Source: Adenophora triphylla var. japonica (taxonomy: Eukaryota; Streptophyta; Magnoliopsida; Asterales; Campanulaceae). Taken from it: 64,000 bases of DNA. The notes below the pieces were generated by a model. That model had not been told where the DNA came from, searched no databases, and saw only the letters and a list, made by a program, of their open reading frames with translations. The position numbers and the translations under genes were made by a program. Location of the stretch: assembly GCA_022495995.1 (NCBI GenBank), contig JAFEMH010001367.1, positions 186,001 through 250,000 of the forward strand. The letters are read 5' to 3'. Shown piece by piece: positions 10,820 to 21,859 of the stretch; within the stretch, counting starts at the first letter, position 1; each line of letters opens with the position of its first letter.

Positions 10820-11552
10820 TTATTTTAATAAAAATAAGGTAGATATGTTGGATAATTATTATTTATTTATTTTTTTTGTAAAAAACTACACTCTCCCGTG
10901 CCTAAACAAATGTTCAAATTTTATTTTAAAGACACTCTGAAAATGAAAATATGTATTTTTATGGCAAATATGCATAAAAAAATTATATTTATTTTTTAAA
11001 TATTTAGTTTTACGATAAAAGCCAATAAATAACAAAAATAATGATAAAAAAAGTTTAGGGACGTCTTTCACAAAAAAAAAAAAAAAAAAAAAAACATTTA
11101 TTTTGAGATATTTAAAAAATAAAAAAAATCAGACATTTACTTAAAAACGGAGAGCGTGAGAGTAACAAATTATTTGGACGGAAGGAAAATATGTTACACA
11201 AAACATTCTTATTTCCGCAAGAGCAATGTTAGTGTAGAGTTATCGGTTAAAAGGATCCCTAGGGGATCGGTGGTTGTTCCTGGCCCTGGGTGGAAAGAGG
11301 AATCCGGTAAGGTTTCCGGTGGTCTTGGAAATGATGATTAAACACGTGAGGTAATTACTGCGGAACACGTGTAATTAGGTCAAAGATGGTTTCTTCACAT
11401 TTTTGTTAGTGCCATATTTAAGGATCTCTAAATGTTTGTTGATGAGTTGAAGACATTCAAAATAAGATTTTTTTTTGGAATGACATGTGATTAAAGAGTT
11501 AGTGTGTAGTTATATAAAGTGGGGTATGAGAATGAAAATGAGATAAATAATA
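10820..11552. other. Gene-free AT-rich spacer with long A run
   Basis: Contains an A run near 11074-11093. No gene or transposon end recognised. Confidence 0.6.
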
Positions 11553-11788
11553 CTTCCTCCGTTTCAAAATATTTGTTTCATTTGACTTTTTTGTTGAACT
11601 TTGACCACAAATTTATAAGAGATTAATCATGTTCATGAAATTCTAAAAGTTGTTGTTGATAATATTATTAATGGTGGTGAATCAATAGGAATTTTTAGAA
11701 TTTCATGAACATAATTAAATTGTCATATATTTATGGTCAAAGTTTAACAAAAAAGTCAAATGGGACAAACATTTTGGAACTGAGAAAG
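11553..11788. mobile_element. Stowaway-like MITE, family shared with 33537-33769
   Basis: Inverted ends (CTTCCTCCGTTTCAAAATAT against the reverse of ACATTTTGGAACTGAGAAAG) flanked by TA. Interior phrases such as gttgttgttgataatattat are nearly identical to the MITE at 33537-33769, so both are copies of one family. Confidence 0.85.
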
Positions 11789-13604
11789 TATTAATTGAAA
11801 AGCTGGAAGTTAAAGTGAGTACGTATCGAATAAAACATTTTCATTTTGAGATTTTCTTTCACTTTCTTTATCTTACCTCACTTTTAAGAAATATTTTATT
11901 CGATGAGATCATTCGAAATAAGATAATCTCAAAATGATAAAATATTTTGATTCGAGCGGAATTGACAGAATATTTATTAGGGAATAGAAGGAGTACACAT
12001 TTTGAAACTGAACACATGGAGTAAAACCAACTACCCTCTTGGCGACACTCACTTTTTCTTTAGATTAACTTTATATTTATCATCTTTCATTTTAGTAAAT
12101 AAGTGTGTTATACGGAGTACATGTATGTATTGTTGGAGAGTCAATAGTCTCGACAGCTAGTTTTAAATATATTTCAATAATATCTAGCTAGATACTAGAT
12201 AGGTTTCTTTGGCGTGTAAACTACAACTAAAGTTGGAGAAAAGAATGAACCTAGCTAATATAATATCAATGACAATCTTATAATATCAATAAAATGTCTA
12301 AATTCGTTTCCGTAAATACTACCTCGTTCCAATATGATAAAAAAAAAAAAACCAAATACGGAAGGAAAATGCCGCTACAGCTGCTTTGGAACCTGGCATG
12401 CCCATTTGTCAAAAAAAAAAAAAAAAAAAAAAATCCCGCTTTTGATCAAGAACAAAATTATAAAATAATTGATCATTCATTTTATTTTGAAAGAAGGTAA
12501 TATTAATTAATCCCGCATAAGTAAAAACAAGTATTGTCTTGTCTTGTCTTCAATTAATACAAATCTTTGGTTACTCATATTATTGTCACCTAATTTTAAT
12601 ATGGAACCTCAATCATGACAAAATAGAGAATTTTGAACCAAAAGGCTACCCTTCTGGATGTGCAGCGCAACCCCAAACCCTAACAGAGATGGCTACCTTC
12701 CTTGCCTTGGGTGACCAAAACCTAAACCCTAGCGGAGATCAAATTACTGTCCTTTTTACTAGCGTATATTTAATGAGATCAAAATACTATACTCCGTATT
12801 TTTTACGAGCGCAGAACGCAATAAACATATTGAAATCGACAATACAAACTTGTATCCGTTATCCATTATTTAATGATCTTTTATTGTCTTAGTAATCTCT
12901 TCTCTCATTCAAAATAATAGAAGTGGAGATGTGATAGAGTTTGGTCTTAGGTCATGGTTGCTTGAAAGAGTAGCAATTTGCTTAGGTGTCCATTTTCAAA
13001 GCCGTCCAACTCAACTCCGAAGTAAAATAGGATTAATTTAATTCATTACATAATCCACTCTTGTGCACTTTTTTTTGTTCCCCCTAAATCTCATCCTTGC
13101 CCAACTTTCTGCAACAAGAGATACTTTAATTAATTAAAGTGCTTTGAATCTCTAAACCGGTGTTAATAAGTTAGTTCATTGTAAGCTGATTAAAGGACTA
13201 CTTGCCAAGTTGGTTTGAGAAATTCGAAACCCCCATCTGAAATAAAATAACTGTCATTTTTTTTTTTTTTTATCTTTTTTACAGATTTTAAGAAAAATCA
13301 ATTATTACCGCAACATAAGGATGAAAGTATCAAAATTATCCTTATTTATTATTTCCCTTTTTTTTTTTTTATTATTTCCCTCTATTACATTACTTGACGC
13401 AATAAACAATTAATAAAGTGAAATAAGTTTTAATGTGGGGGTTAAAATAGAAATTTGAATGTTTTTTACCTCAAAAGTGACAATTATTTTAGATCAAACA
13501 TTTTATTCAAAAGTGACAATTATTTTGAATCGAAGGAAGAAGTATAATCTTCATGTAATTTAACTATGGAAGCATGCATTTGAAAAGTTTCTTCACTTGT
13601 CTTA
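11789..13604. other. Gene-free spacer
   Basis: AT-rich with homopolymer runs (12412-12433, 13258-13272). Open frames at 12294 and 12539 show no family resemblance and unremarkable composition; I treat them as chance. Nothing else recognised. Confidence 0.55.
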
Positions 13605-13818
13605 TTATTTATAGGATTTTTATATTGTATATCCATGGGCACATGATAAGAATTAAAGATTCTCTTGTAATATGTGTCAAATTAATAAATCTTTTAAAAA
13701 TTTTCTTATAATGTGTGTCAAATTAATACTTTTATTAATTTGACACACATTACCAGAGAATCTTTTAATCTTTATCATGTTCTCATGGACACACAATAGA
13801 AAAGTCTTTATTTATATA
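13605..13818. mobile_element. Hairpin MITE with ~75-bp arms
   Basis: The left arm (with cacatgataagaattaaaga and ttctcttgtaatatgtgtca) is inverted in the right arm (tgacacacattaccagagaa, tctttatcatgttctcatgg). Part of the left arm is repeated in the loop. TSD unclear. Confidence 0.7.
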
Positions 13819-14107
13819 ATATTGCATGCATTATGATATTCATGTATGAGAGTGAGTAACATAATACTATATAAAAAAATTTGAATCATTCGATTTAGTG
13901 AGAAAATTGATAAAACTTGATTTATCCAAAAAAAAAAAGAAAAAAGAAAGAAACTTCTTAATAAAATTCTCTTCAACTATTCAAGTTGAGTGTTAGTTAA
14001 TAATTGCACATTAACCACAAATGAGATTCAAGGTCAGGGTAATAGTCGAAACATCTCTTTTTCAGTTTCAGTGCGGATGTGATGTCATCCATGATTTCAC
14101 AATACAG

Positions 14108-14900
14108 TGTAAGAGAACATTATTAATTTCACATCGAAAATAAATACACAAAATTCGGAGAGAAGCGCGTTTCTCCGTCGTGCATGGAGAAACGGGGCAA
14201 CGTTTGTCGTGCGACATACTTAGCCACAACAACTGGATATCACTTTCATCAGTTTCTGGATATCCAGAACATTGAATATGGATATCCAGAAGCTTTGGAA
14301 AGGATATCCAGAAAAAATATTTGGTTTCTGGATATCACTTTCATCAGTTTCTGGATATCCATATTCAAGAAGCTTTGAAAAGGATATCCAGAAAAAATAT
14401 TTGGTTTCTGGATATCACTTTCATCAGTTTCTGGATATTCATATTCAATGTTCTGGATATCCAGAAACTGATGAAAGTGATATCCAGTTGTGGCTAAGTA
14501 TGTCGCGCGACAAACGTTGCCCCGTTTCTCCATACGCGACGGAGAAACGCGTTTCTCCGTAGACCGACTCAAATAAATAAGGCTTGTCTCTAACATATAA
14601 GGATCCTGGGCTACTCCCTTTATCACCAATTGGTTTTAAGGTGGAACCTCAGATTTTATCATGGTATCAGAGCCAGGTCATTACATGTGCAGGCCCAACT
14701 GCCCACGATGAACCCTCCGCGCCACCCACCATCCAGTCCATGTTGTAAGCCTTTGGCAAAGCCCGACTATACGTGAGGGGGCGTGTAAGAGAACATTATC
14801 CCACATTGGGAATAAACAAGACTTGTCTCTAACATATAAGGATCCTGGGCTACTCCCCTTATCACCAATTGATTTTAAGATGGAACCTCAAACTTTATCA
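14108..14900 (+). mobile_element. TRIM retrotransposon, TSD TACAG
   Basis: A terminal-repeat retrotransposon in miniature. The right LTR (14784-14900, 117 bp, TGTAAGAGAACATTATCC...TTTATCA) matches the left LTR (14108-14661), which is enlarged by a 424-bp insertion. A tRNA-iMet primer site TGGTATCAGAGC starts right after the left LTR at 14662, and a purine tract (GAGGGGGCG) precedes the right LTR. The 5-bp duplication TACAG flanks the element at 14103-14107 and 14901-14905. No coding capacity, as usual for TRIMs. Confidence 0.92.
14147..14570. mobile_element. Mutator-type MITE inside the TRIM LTR, 9-bp TSD AAATAAATA
   Basis: Near-perfect terminal inverted repeats of about 125 bp (starting GGAGAGAAGCGCGTTTCTCC on the left, mirrored at the right end) are flanked by AAATAAATA at 14138-14146 and 14571-14579, typical of MULE insertions. 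Between the arms are two direct repeats of about 87 bp made of ggatatcc palindromes. The arms carry GTCGYGCGACATACTTAGCC at 14206-14225 and, inverted, at 14492-14511, the motif that recurs in the Copia-2 LTRs. Confidence 0.85.
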
Positions 14901-15091
14901 TACAGATCTAATGAATAATTTTTTTCTTGATTTAAGAGAAAAATAGACATTTTTTTTATGCATAGATTATAAAAGGGGGTAATTAATAACAGTTAAATTT
15001 ATACTCAACAACAAGGTGTCAAATTGTTTCAACCAACAATTTTTAGTTGGGCTTGCCACTGCAAGCAGTCGGACTAGCCTATTATATTATA

Positions 15092-15354
15092 CTCCATCCT
15101 CCCGGCCGATTTAGGACATTTGCTCCCGACACGGGGATTAAGGAAAAGGTAAATGTTGTGAGTGTAATTTAAAAATAGGAGAGAGAATGAGTGGAGGGAA
15201 TAGTAAATTATAATGGTGTTGTGAGTATTAAAATAATGTAGGAGAGAGAATGAGTGGAGAGAATAGTGATTTAAGGTTTCCATTTTGGGCCGTCCTAAAT
15301 CGGGTGGGACGGCCAAAATGGAAATAAATCCTAAATCGGCCGAGACGGAGGGAG
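15092..15354. mobile_element. Stowaway-like MITE
   Basis: Inverted ends (CTCCATCCTCCCGGCCGATT; right end reads CTCCCTCCGTCTCGGCCGAT in reverse) flanked by TA. The interior phrase gagagaatgagtggag links it to the MITEs at 30231 and 52317. Confidence 0.85.
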
Positions 15355-15381
15355 TATAACTCACTCATTATTAAATACAAC

Positions 15382-15627
15382 TGTAGAATAATTAAATTGT
15401 ATAAATTAACCTCTAAAATATTATTGACATATTAGTCTACCATTTATACAATAAAAGGACAAACTATCTATGTATAATACAAATATTAATCTAGATATAA
15501 ATATAAAAGATTTACAAGGATTGAAATAGGAAACTTGTATCACAAAATTATGTAGGAAATTCACAAGATCATATAGGAAATTCACAAGATCATGTGGCAG
15601 ATTGTGTTTGTGGAACTATCTCTATCA
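15382..15627 (-). repeat. Copia-1 3' LTR
   Basis: 246 bp; matches 35007-35400 apart from the MITE there and a short local duplication (cacaagatcat repeated) here. Confidence 0.9.
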
Positions 15628-16884
15628 TACCCCCGTAAGATGGACGACCGATGAGAGAGACCAATCTTGTAGACAAGTTCTTGAAATCGATTACGAGCAA
15701 GAGGTTTTGTGAGGTCATTCGCTAGCTGATCACCACCAGAGGTGTGAGTGACACGCAAGAGTTGAGCTTGAACTTGCTCACGAACAAAATGGTAATCAAG
15801 TGTCAGGTGCTTCATTCTGGAGTAAAACTTAAGATTTGCTGCGACATATGTTGCTCCCATGTTGTCACAATAGACAACCGGAGCAATGGAGAGAGGAATA
15901 TGGAGCTCTTAAAGAAGATTTCAGAGTCATAATACTTCGGTAGTAGTAGCTGCAACTGCCCTATATTCAGCCTCAGGGGAAGATTGAGCCAGTGTACGTT
16001 GTTTGCGTGAACTTCAGGAGATAAGATTGGAGCCAAGGTAAACTAGGTAGCCAGAGGTGGAAACATAATCTGCCTTGTCTCCCTCCTAGTCGGCGTCTGT
16101 GAAGACGTGAAGAGTGGATGGAGAGTCACTACGCAGGAGGAGCCCATGTGTGCTAGTGCCAGCAAGATAGTGAAGCACCCTTTTAAGTGTGGCCCAATAG
16201 ATGTCAGATGGGTTTGCATGCATTGAGAGAGCTTGTTGACTGCGAAGGATATGTCAACACGAGTTAGGGAAAGGTACTGCAGTGTACTAACAATGGTTTG
16301 AAACTCAGTTGGGTTAGCTAAAAGTGTACCAGAGTGAGCCGTGAGTGAGGAATCATGCATCATGGGTGTGGGAACTGGCTTAGATTCGATCATGTTGGTA
16401 AGGGTAAGCAAGTCTTGGATGTATTTGTGCTGGCTAAGTAATAAGCCACGAGGATGTGGAAGTACTTCAACTCCCAAAAAGTAAGAAAGGTTGCCAAGGT
16501 CCTTGAGTGAAAATCTTGAGGCAAAGGTGGAGATGAAGGTGGATAGAAGAGACTCATTGGAGCCGGTTATTATGATATCATCTACATATACAAGTAAGTG
16601 AATAATACCAGTAGGTTGGAGAAGGGTAAACATGGAGGCATCAGAAATAGAGTTCTTAATGCCCAAGGAAATGAGATAATTTTTGAGTTCATTATACCAA
16701 GCCCTAGGAGTTTGTTTGAGGCCATACAACGCTTGACGAAGTTTGCAATCATGAGATGGATGAGAGGTACTTACAAACCCAGGGGGTTGGATCATGTAAA
16801 CATCTTCATGAAGGGATCCTTGAAGAAAGGCGTTGTTGATATCAACATGACGAATGGGACCACCCTTTGAATACTGCAAGGGAT
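15628..16884 (-). pseudogene. Copia-1 reverse transcriptase (C-terminal part) and RNase H
   Basis: Minus strand. The RT palm starts at 16884 with HVDINNAFLQGSLHEDVYM, followed by YGLKQTPRAWYNEL, the catalytic LLVYVDDIIITGSN box and FSLKDLGNLSYFLGVEVL, down to about 16200. The frame then breaks within the RNase H region near 16150; its tail resumes at about 15860 with SRMKHLTLDYHFVREQV, LTKPLARNRFQEL and ends IGLSHRSSILRG, a typical Copia C-terminus. The polypurine-like stretch between the stop and the LTR is visible on the minus strand (TACGGGGG). Defective because of the frame breaks and of the solo LTR inserted in the RT at 16889. Confidence 0.9.
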
Positions 16885-16888
16885 AGAT

Positions 16889-18431
16889 GTTGGTGTAATA
16901 CCCTAGGCTATAGTTATGTTTAACTTGAACCGTTATGTATCATCTTTATCATTTATTATAGAGCGTGTTTATTCTATTCATTATATGTTTTGCATGTTTA
17001 TTACATTGAACTGCGTCCCTAGTTATTGTGAACAACTAGTATGGGCTGGTAATGGATAAATCATAGAGATGATTATATGTATGGAGATGCACATTACACT
17101 TATGGATACTTGCTAGAGAACAAGTATTGGACATGACCTACTTATGAGATTTATGACATGGTCTGTTGTCATGATTAAATCTCATGATAGTCATGTTATT
17201 TAATCCTTGTACCTGAGATTATCATCGTCTTCCACATGGTGAAGATCGTGTTTGATATAGTCTAACACTATCTTTAAACGGATAGAAATAAGGGTTATGT
17301 TAGCACGATTGAATTCATGTAGGGAAGAATGATAAGTCAAGACTGGATTTTTCCCTCTTATGAAGAGAGATGTCTGCTTGGGCCCCTCGATGAATAGTGT
17401 TGATGAAATGTATGGCCATACTTAAGAGATTTGATAGAGATCAAATGCATTTGGATTATCAACATATTCGAAATCGAGAAAGCATTGAACGGAATGAGTT
17501 GACATAGACCATGACTCATGTTCAATTGGACATCGTGGACAAAGGGATTGTAACATTGGATCTATCGAGGAATCAAGCTTTGATGTTATATTAATTGGGT
17601 GGATATAATAGTTTGCTAGAAACCACTTATGTCTTGTGAGGTCATGTTTTGACTCACTACCAACATAATATAATTCCTTTTGGGTCACACACAAAGAACG
17701 AATTTGATTCGGGCTGAAATTATGGATTCTGGACTCATGGGCGACCGCTGAGGTCTACATGGGCGACCGTCCACAAGTCAACTGTTGACTTGGGCGACCG
17801 CCGAAGTGACCTGGGCGACCGCTCAAGAGTATTTTGAAATAGTGCATGAAAGACTGTACAGGTGGGCGACCGCCCAGCCCCCGTTTCAGCAATCCATTTT
17901 GGCTTCAGAAAAGGACTTTTCTCCCTAATTGTTAGGGTTATTTATAAAGTATAAATATGTCCTTTTGCCCCAGCCATGAGACAGGAATTTTAGGGCTTGA
18001 TAAACACAATTATCTTGATTTTGATTGTGATTGTGAATCAAAGATCAAAACACCCTAGATTCAATTCCATAATCATCCATAGATTATTGAAAAGTGTTTC
18101 AATAATCAAGAGGATCATCTAGCAATCCAACAAGAAGAAGTTCTTGGTTCGTTCGCGTGTGGATCACCATTAGAGGGAGGTTGCTTTATCTCCTAAGGCT
18201 TAAAGCTTCATTGTTGATTACATCACAAAGTTCGAAGAAGGATATTAGAAGATTCGACATCAAAGTTCAAGGCTTGAATTTTGAGATCTGTTTTGACAAA
18301 CGAAATCGCATTAAAGGTATGTAATTCTATTTCATAGTTTTTCTAATCTCTTCATGCTAGACGGATCTAAGGGCTAGGGTTTTGATATACTTGTTAATTT
18401 TCTGCTGCGTTTGTAACCCAAAAACCCAACA
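16889..18431 (+). mobile_element. Solo LTR of a Copia family related to Copia-2; TSD ATAGA
   Basis: A 1543-bp sequence starting TGTTGGTGTAATACCCTAGG and ending AAACCCAACA, flanked by ATAGA (16884-16888 and 18432-18436). Start, end and many internal phrases parallel the Copia-2 LTR (TGTTGGTGTTATGCCCTAGG), so the two are related families. No internal region remains, so it arose by LTR-LTR recombination. It interrupts the Copia-1 RT. Confidence 0.9.
17739..17958 (+). promoter_or_regulatory. Five GGGCGACCGC motifs upstream of a TATA box
   Basis: GGGCGACCGC/T occurs at 17739, 17761, 17792, 17813 and 17864, in the same direction, followed by TATAAATAT at 17950. This is the U3 promoter region of the solo LTR. 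The array occupies the place held in Copia-2 by GTCACGCGACAT motifs. Confidence 0.7.
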
Positions 18432-18436
18432 ATAGA

Positions 18437-19144
18437 ATGGTCTGAATGGTGGCGGGTTTAACAACAGGGCTGAATGTCTCAGAGTAATCAAGACCTGGTT
18501 GTTGATGAAAACCTTTTGCAACAAGGCGAGATTTATGACAATCCATAGACCCATCTTAATTGTATTCGGTCCAAAAAACCCATTTGCAGCCAATGGTGTT
18601 CTGAGAGGGAGAAGGTGGAACAAGGTCCTAAGTGTGATTTTTGAGTAATGCATCAAACTCGAATTGCATGGCGTCATGCCACACAGAGATTTCCAGGGGC
18701 TCAATGTAAGTGGTGGGTTCAAGGGATGTTTGAGGAAGGGATACATGAAGATTTAGTTTATCGATTGGTTTCCGAATGTTATTTTGGAGTCGGGTAACGG
18801 GGCGGGTGGAGGGAGGTAGATTTGGGGCAGTAAGAGTGGGATTGGAGTTAGCGACAGAAGATGGAGTAGTGGGCAAGGGTGGTTGGGTAGGCGGTGGTGA
18901 CAGATGGACTGCCGAAGGGGTAGGCTTAGGAGGCTTAGGGTTTGAGGTTTGTAGGATAGGTAGGTGAAGGTAGCACCAATCATCTGCTGAGTCAGAAGGA
19001 GGAGTAGTCGAACCAAGAGTGGAGAAGGGGAAATTGTGTTCCACAAATTTGACATGACGAGACACACAAATTTTATGGATAAGAGGATCAATGCAGTAGT
19101 AGGCGCTTTGTGTATGTGAGTATCCCACAAAGACACAAAGGGAG
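18437..19144 (-). pseudogene. Copia-1 integrase C-terminus and start of reverse transcriptase
   Basis: Minus strand. From 19144: GYSHTQSAYYCIDPLIHKIC and VSRHVKFVEHNFPF, the conserved end of the Copia integrase domain, then a proline/serine-rich linker, then WHDAMQFEFDALLKNHT, the start of the RT. A stop follows directly, and the next residues (GCKWVFW..., [20 protein letters not shown]) are in the adjacent frame down to 18437, where the solo LTR intervenes. Confidence 0.88.
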
Positions 19145-19149
19145 GATTT

Positions 19150-20495
19150 TGTTGGTGTTATGCCCTAGGCCTATGATTCATAGACTTATGTGTTGACATT
19201 ATTTATTATTATATGAGATGTTTATCATTTGATTATTATATGTTTTTGTATATTTGTTTATAATAATCTGCGTCCCTAATTATTGAAAGAATGATTAGTA
19301 TAATTGTCAATGGATAATCATGTGATGATTATATGAACATTGAAATTATGAGTACTTGTTAGAGAACAAGTGACAGGACATGACCCGCATGAGATTTATG
19401 ACATGGTCAAGTGTCATAAGTAAATCTCATAAGGTTACTTCATTTAGTCCCTAGAACTGAGATTATCATGACCTTACATATGATGAAAAATCATGTTTGA
19501 TTTTAGTCAAATGATATCTTAACACGATATCTATAAAGGCTATCTTTGGCATGATCGGATTCATGATGGGAAGGATGATAAGTCAAGATGGAATTTGTCC
19601 CTCGAAAGAGAGATGTTTTGCTTGGGCCCCTCGATGAGTGATAATGATGAAAGTGTATGGCCGTACCCCAATATGATTGGAATTATCATTATACTCAAAG
19701 AATCGAGAAAGCATTGAACAAAGACAAGTTTACAAGGACCATGACTTGTGTTCAATATAACATCGTGAGACAAAGGGAGAAATGGAAGTACACCATTGGA
19801 AACGTGAACTCTTACGTTACATTATTTGGGTAGACATAATGGCTTGCTAGAGTCCGCTTATGTCTTATGAGGTTCGATATGATCAAACTCATTGCCAACA
19901 TAATGTAATCCTATTGGGTCACACACAACTAGAATGAATTGGTTAAACCGGAGGAAGAATGATTGAGAGTCTACATGGCGGCTACATATGTCACGCGAAA
20001 TACTAAGCCATTGGCTTAATATACCACGCGACATATCAAGCCCATACGCGGTTTGACAGCCTGTTATCCTAATACGATTAGGAGACGTATTCATACTATT
20101 GTAGTATAAATATGGGAGGTCTGTCAGACCTAATTCTCTAGCCGAAATTTTTCAAGCAAAATTCACAATCAAATACTCTCAATATTCTTCAAGGTTTAGA
20201 TCTAGCAATCATCAAGAAGTTGTTCTTGAATTCATTCAAAGGTGTGGATACCGAAAGAGGGTCTTCGCTCGTTTATCGATCAAGGCCTAGAGTTCAAGCA
20301 AGTTGAAGAACGAAGTTTGTGATTCGATATCACACAATCAAATCGTTCGATAGCTCAAGAACGGAAAGCGTTCAAGGTTGGTATAATTCTATCTCATAGG
20401 AATTTAAATTAATTGTATAGAACGGATTCTAGGGCTTCTTGGGTTTTATGTTTTAATGCTTAATTCCGCTGCGCATGGACCCGTAAAACCCAACA
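19150..20495 (+). repeat. Copia-2 5' LTR
   Basis: 1346 bp, TGTTGG...CCAACA; TATA box TATAAATATG at 20105, preceded by two motif copies (19990-20042). Confidence 0.93.
19990..20042 (+). promoter_or_regulatory. Motif pair in the U3 of the Copia-2 5' LTR
   Basis: GTCACGCGAAATACTAAGCC at 19990-20009 and ACCACGCGACATATCAAGCC at 20023-20042, in the same direction, about 60 bases upstream of the TATA box at 20105. The 3' LTR has the same pair (26685-26704 and 26718-26737), with less decay. Confidence 0.7.
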
Positions 20496-20721
20496 ATGTA
20501 TGATTAAGTTTGAATTAACATGCTAGATTTAAGATATAAATTGTTTATATGCTTATTGCATGTTTTGTATGCGATAGAATTTTTAATTGTTTATGTGAAA
20601 CAATGTGAAAATCGTTTTCGAATTATGCTGAATTAAATCTGTAAAAGGTTGTTTTATGTAATTTAATTGGTTGCGATCTGAATTGGTTCGAATCTGGAAA
20701 TCCTGTAATCTGGCTGCTTAG

Positions 20722-20823
20722 GTCGCGCGACATGATGAGCCATGTGGAATTTGGTTATCTGGCCTGTTAGGTCGCGCGACATATCAAGCCTCTGGCTGAT
20801 GTTGTCACGCGACATAATAAGCC
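20722..20823 (+). promoter_or_regulatory. Three further motif copies in the Copia-2 leader
   Basis: GTCGCGCGACATGATGAGCC (20722-20741), GTCGCGCGACATATCAAGCC (20771-20790) and GTCACGCGACATAATAAGCC (20804-20823). They lie in the untranslated leader, 230-330 bases after the 5' LTR. The core GTCGCGCGAC is palindromic. Confidence 0.7.
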
Positions 20824-21859
20824 AAAACTGGGCAGAATCAGTTTGTTCAAATTTTCTGCTATTTTGTGATTGTTTTTACAATCTGATATGTTCATATGAA
20901 AATCTGGATGTTATAAAATTGAGTTTATAAGACCATGCTAGATTGATTCATTGATATGCATGATTAATTGATTAAAATGTGATTTTAATAATTATTGTGT
21001 TGCATGTTTTATTTGTTCTTACATGCTAAGAATTTTTTAATTAGATGTTTAGTTGAAACATGATATTTAGTTTCCTAATATGTTTAGATTTAGACATTGT
21101 AAATTTTGGATCTTATGATTGTTTATGGAAACAAGTCATAAATACGCGAAATTTAAAAGGAAACTGATTGTTTAGAAAAAGGTGGGGATTATGTTGCCTA
21201 ATCAGAGTTGATTTCTAATTATGCATGTCTAGGAGAGTTCTGTCTAAGGAAGAGTTGGTACTTAAGAAGTCCTTGTGGCTCACCTATCTTCCTGGGAACT
21301 TACCAAGTGCATGATTTTGACTATCTTTCTGATATGCTTATAATCTACCTTTAAAGAACCTTCATTTAACTTTTAAGTTCTTTATGCCAATTCATGATTA
21401 AACACTTGAGACCATTCGGATAGTTTTGGGTAGGCTTGCCATAGCAAGGTGCTTTGATTCTATTCGAATGCGAGCAAGATGAGGAAATGGTGGTTCCTAT
21501 AAGTTTAAAATGAATGAACTTAATTGGGTTATCAAAATGGTTTTGGACCCAAGGCATAAGATGAGATTAAAATATGCCTAGACATATGATGTCTTGAATA
21601 AATCTCATAAAAGATCTAAGAGTCATATATGTGATATGATTGATGTTTTCTACCTAATTAATTTAATTTTGAGCGGTTTGCCATGGCAAACTTGAAATTG
21701 AATTAAAGTTGGATCTTAGCCCATTAAATGTATATTATGCTCATTTGCATTTGAAGGTGTATAATTTAGTGGGAGCATTTATTTAAATGCATTATACTTC
21801 TCATATAATATGTTTACTTATATGTGTTCATATTTTATGTATATCTTTTTGTAGAATAA

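Noticed and set aside
12294..12892. Two short plus-strand frames near 12294 and 12539
   Set aside because: A/T runs and no family similarity; treated as chance.
14184..14629. Overlapping frames on both strands repeating GYPxxFWISR-like phrases
   Set aside because: They translate the ggatatcc repeats of a Mutator-type MITE hairpin.
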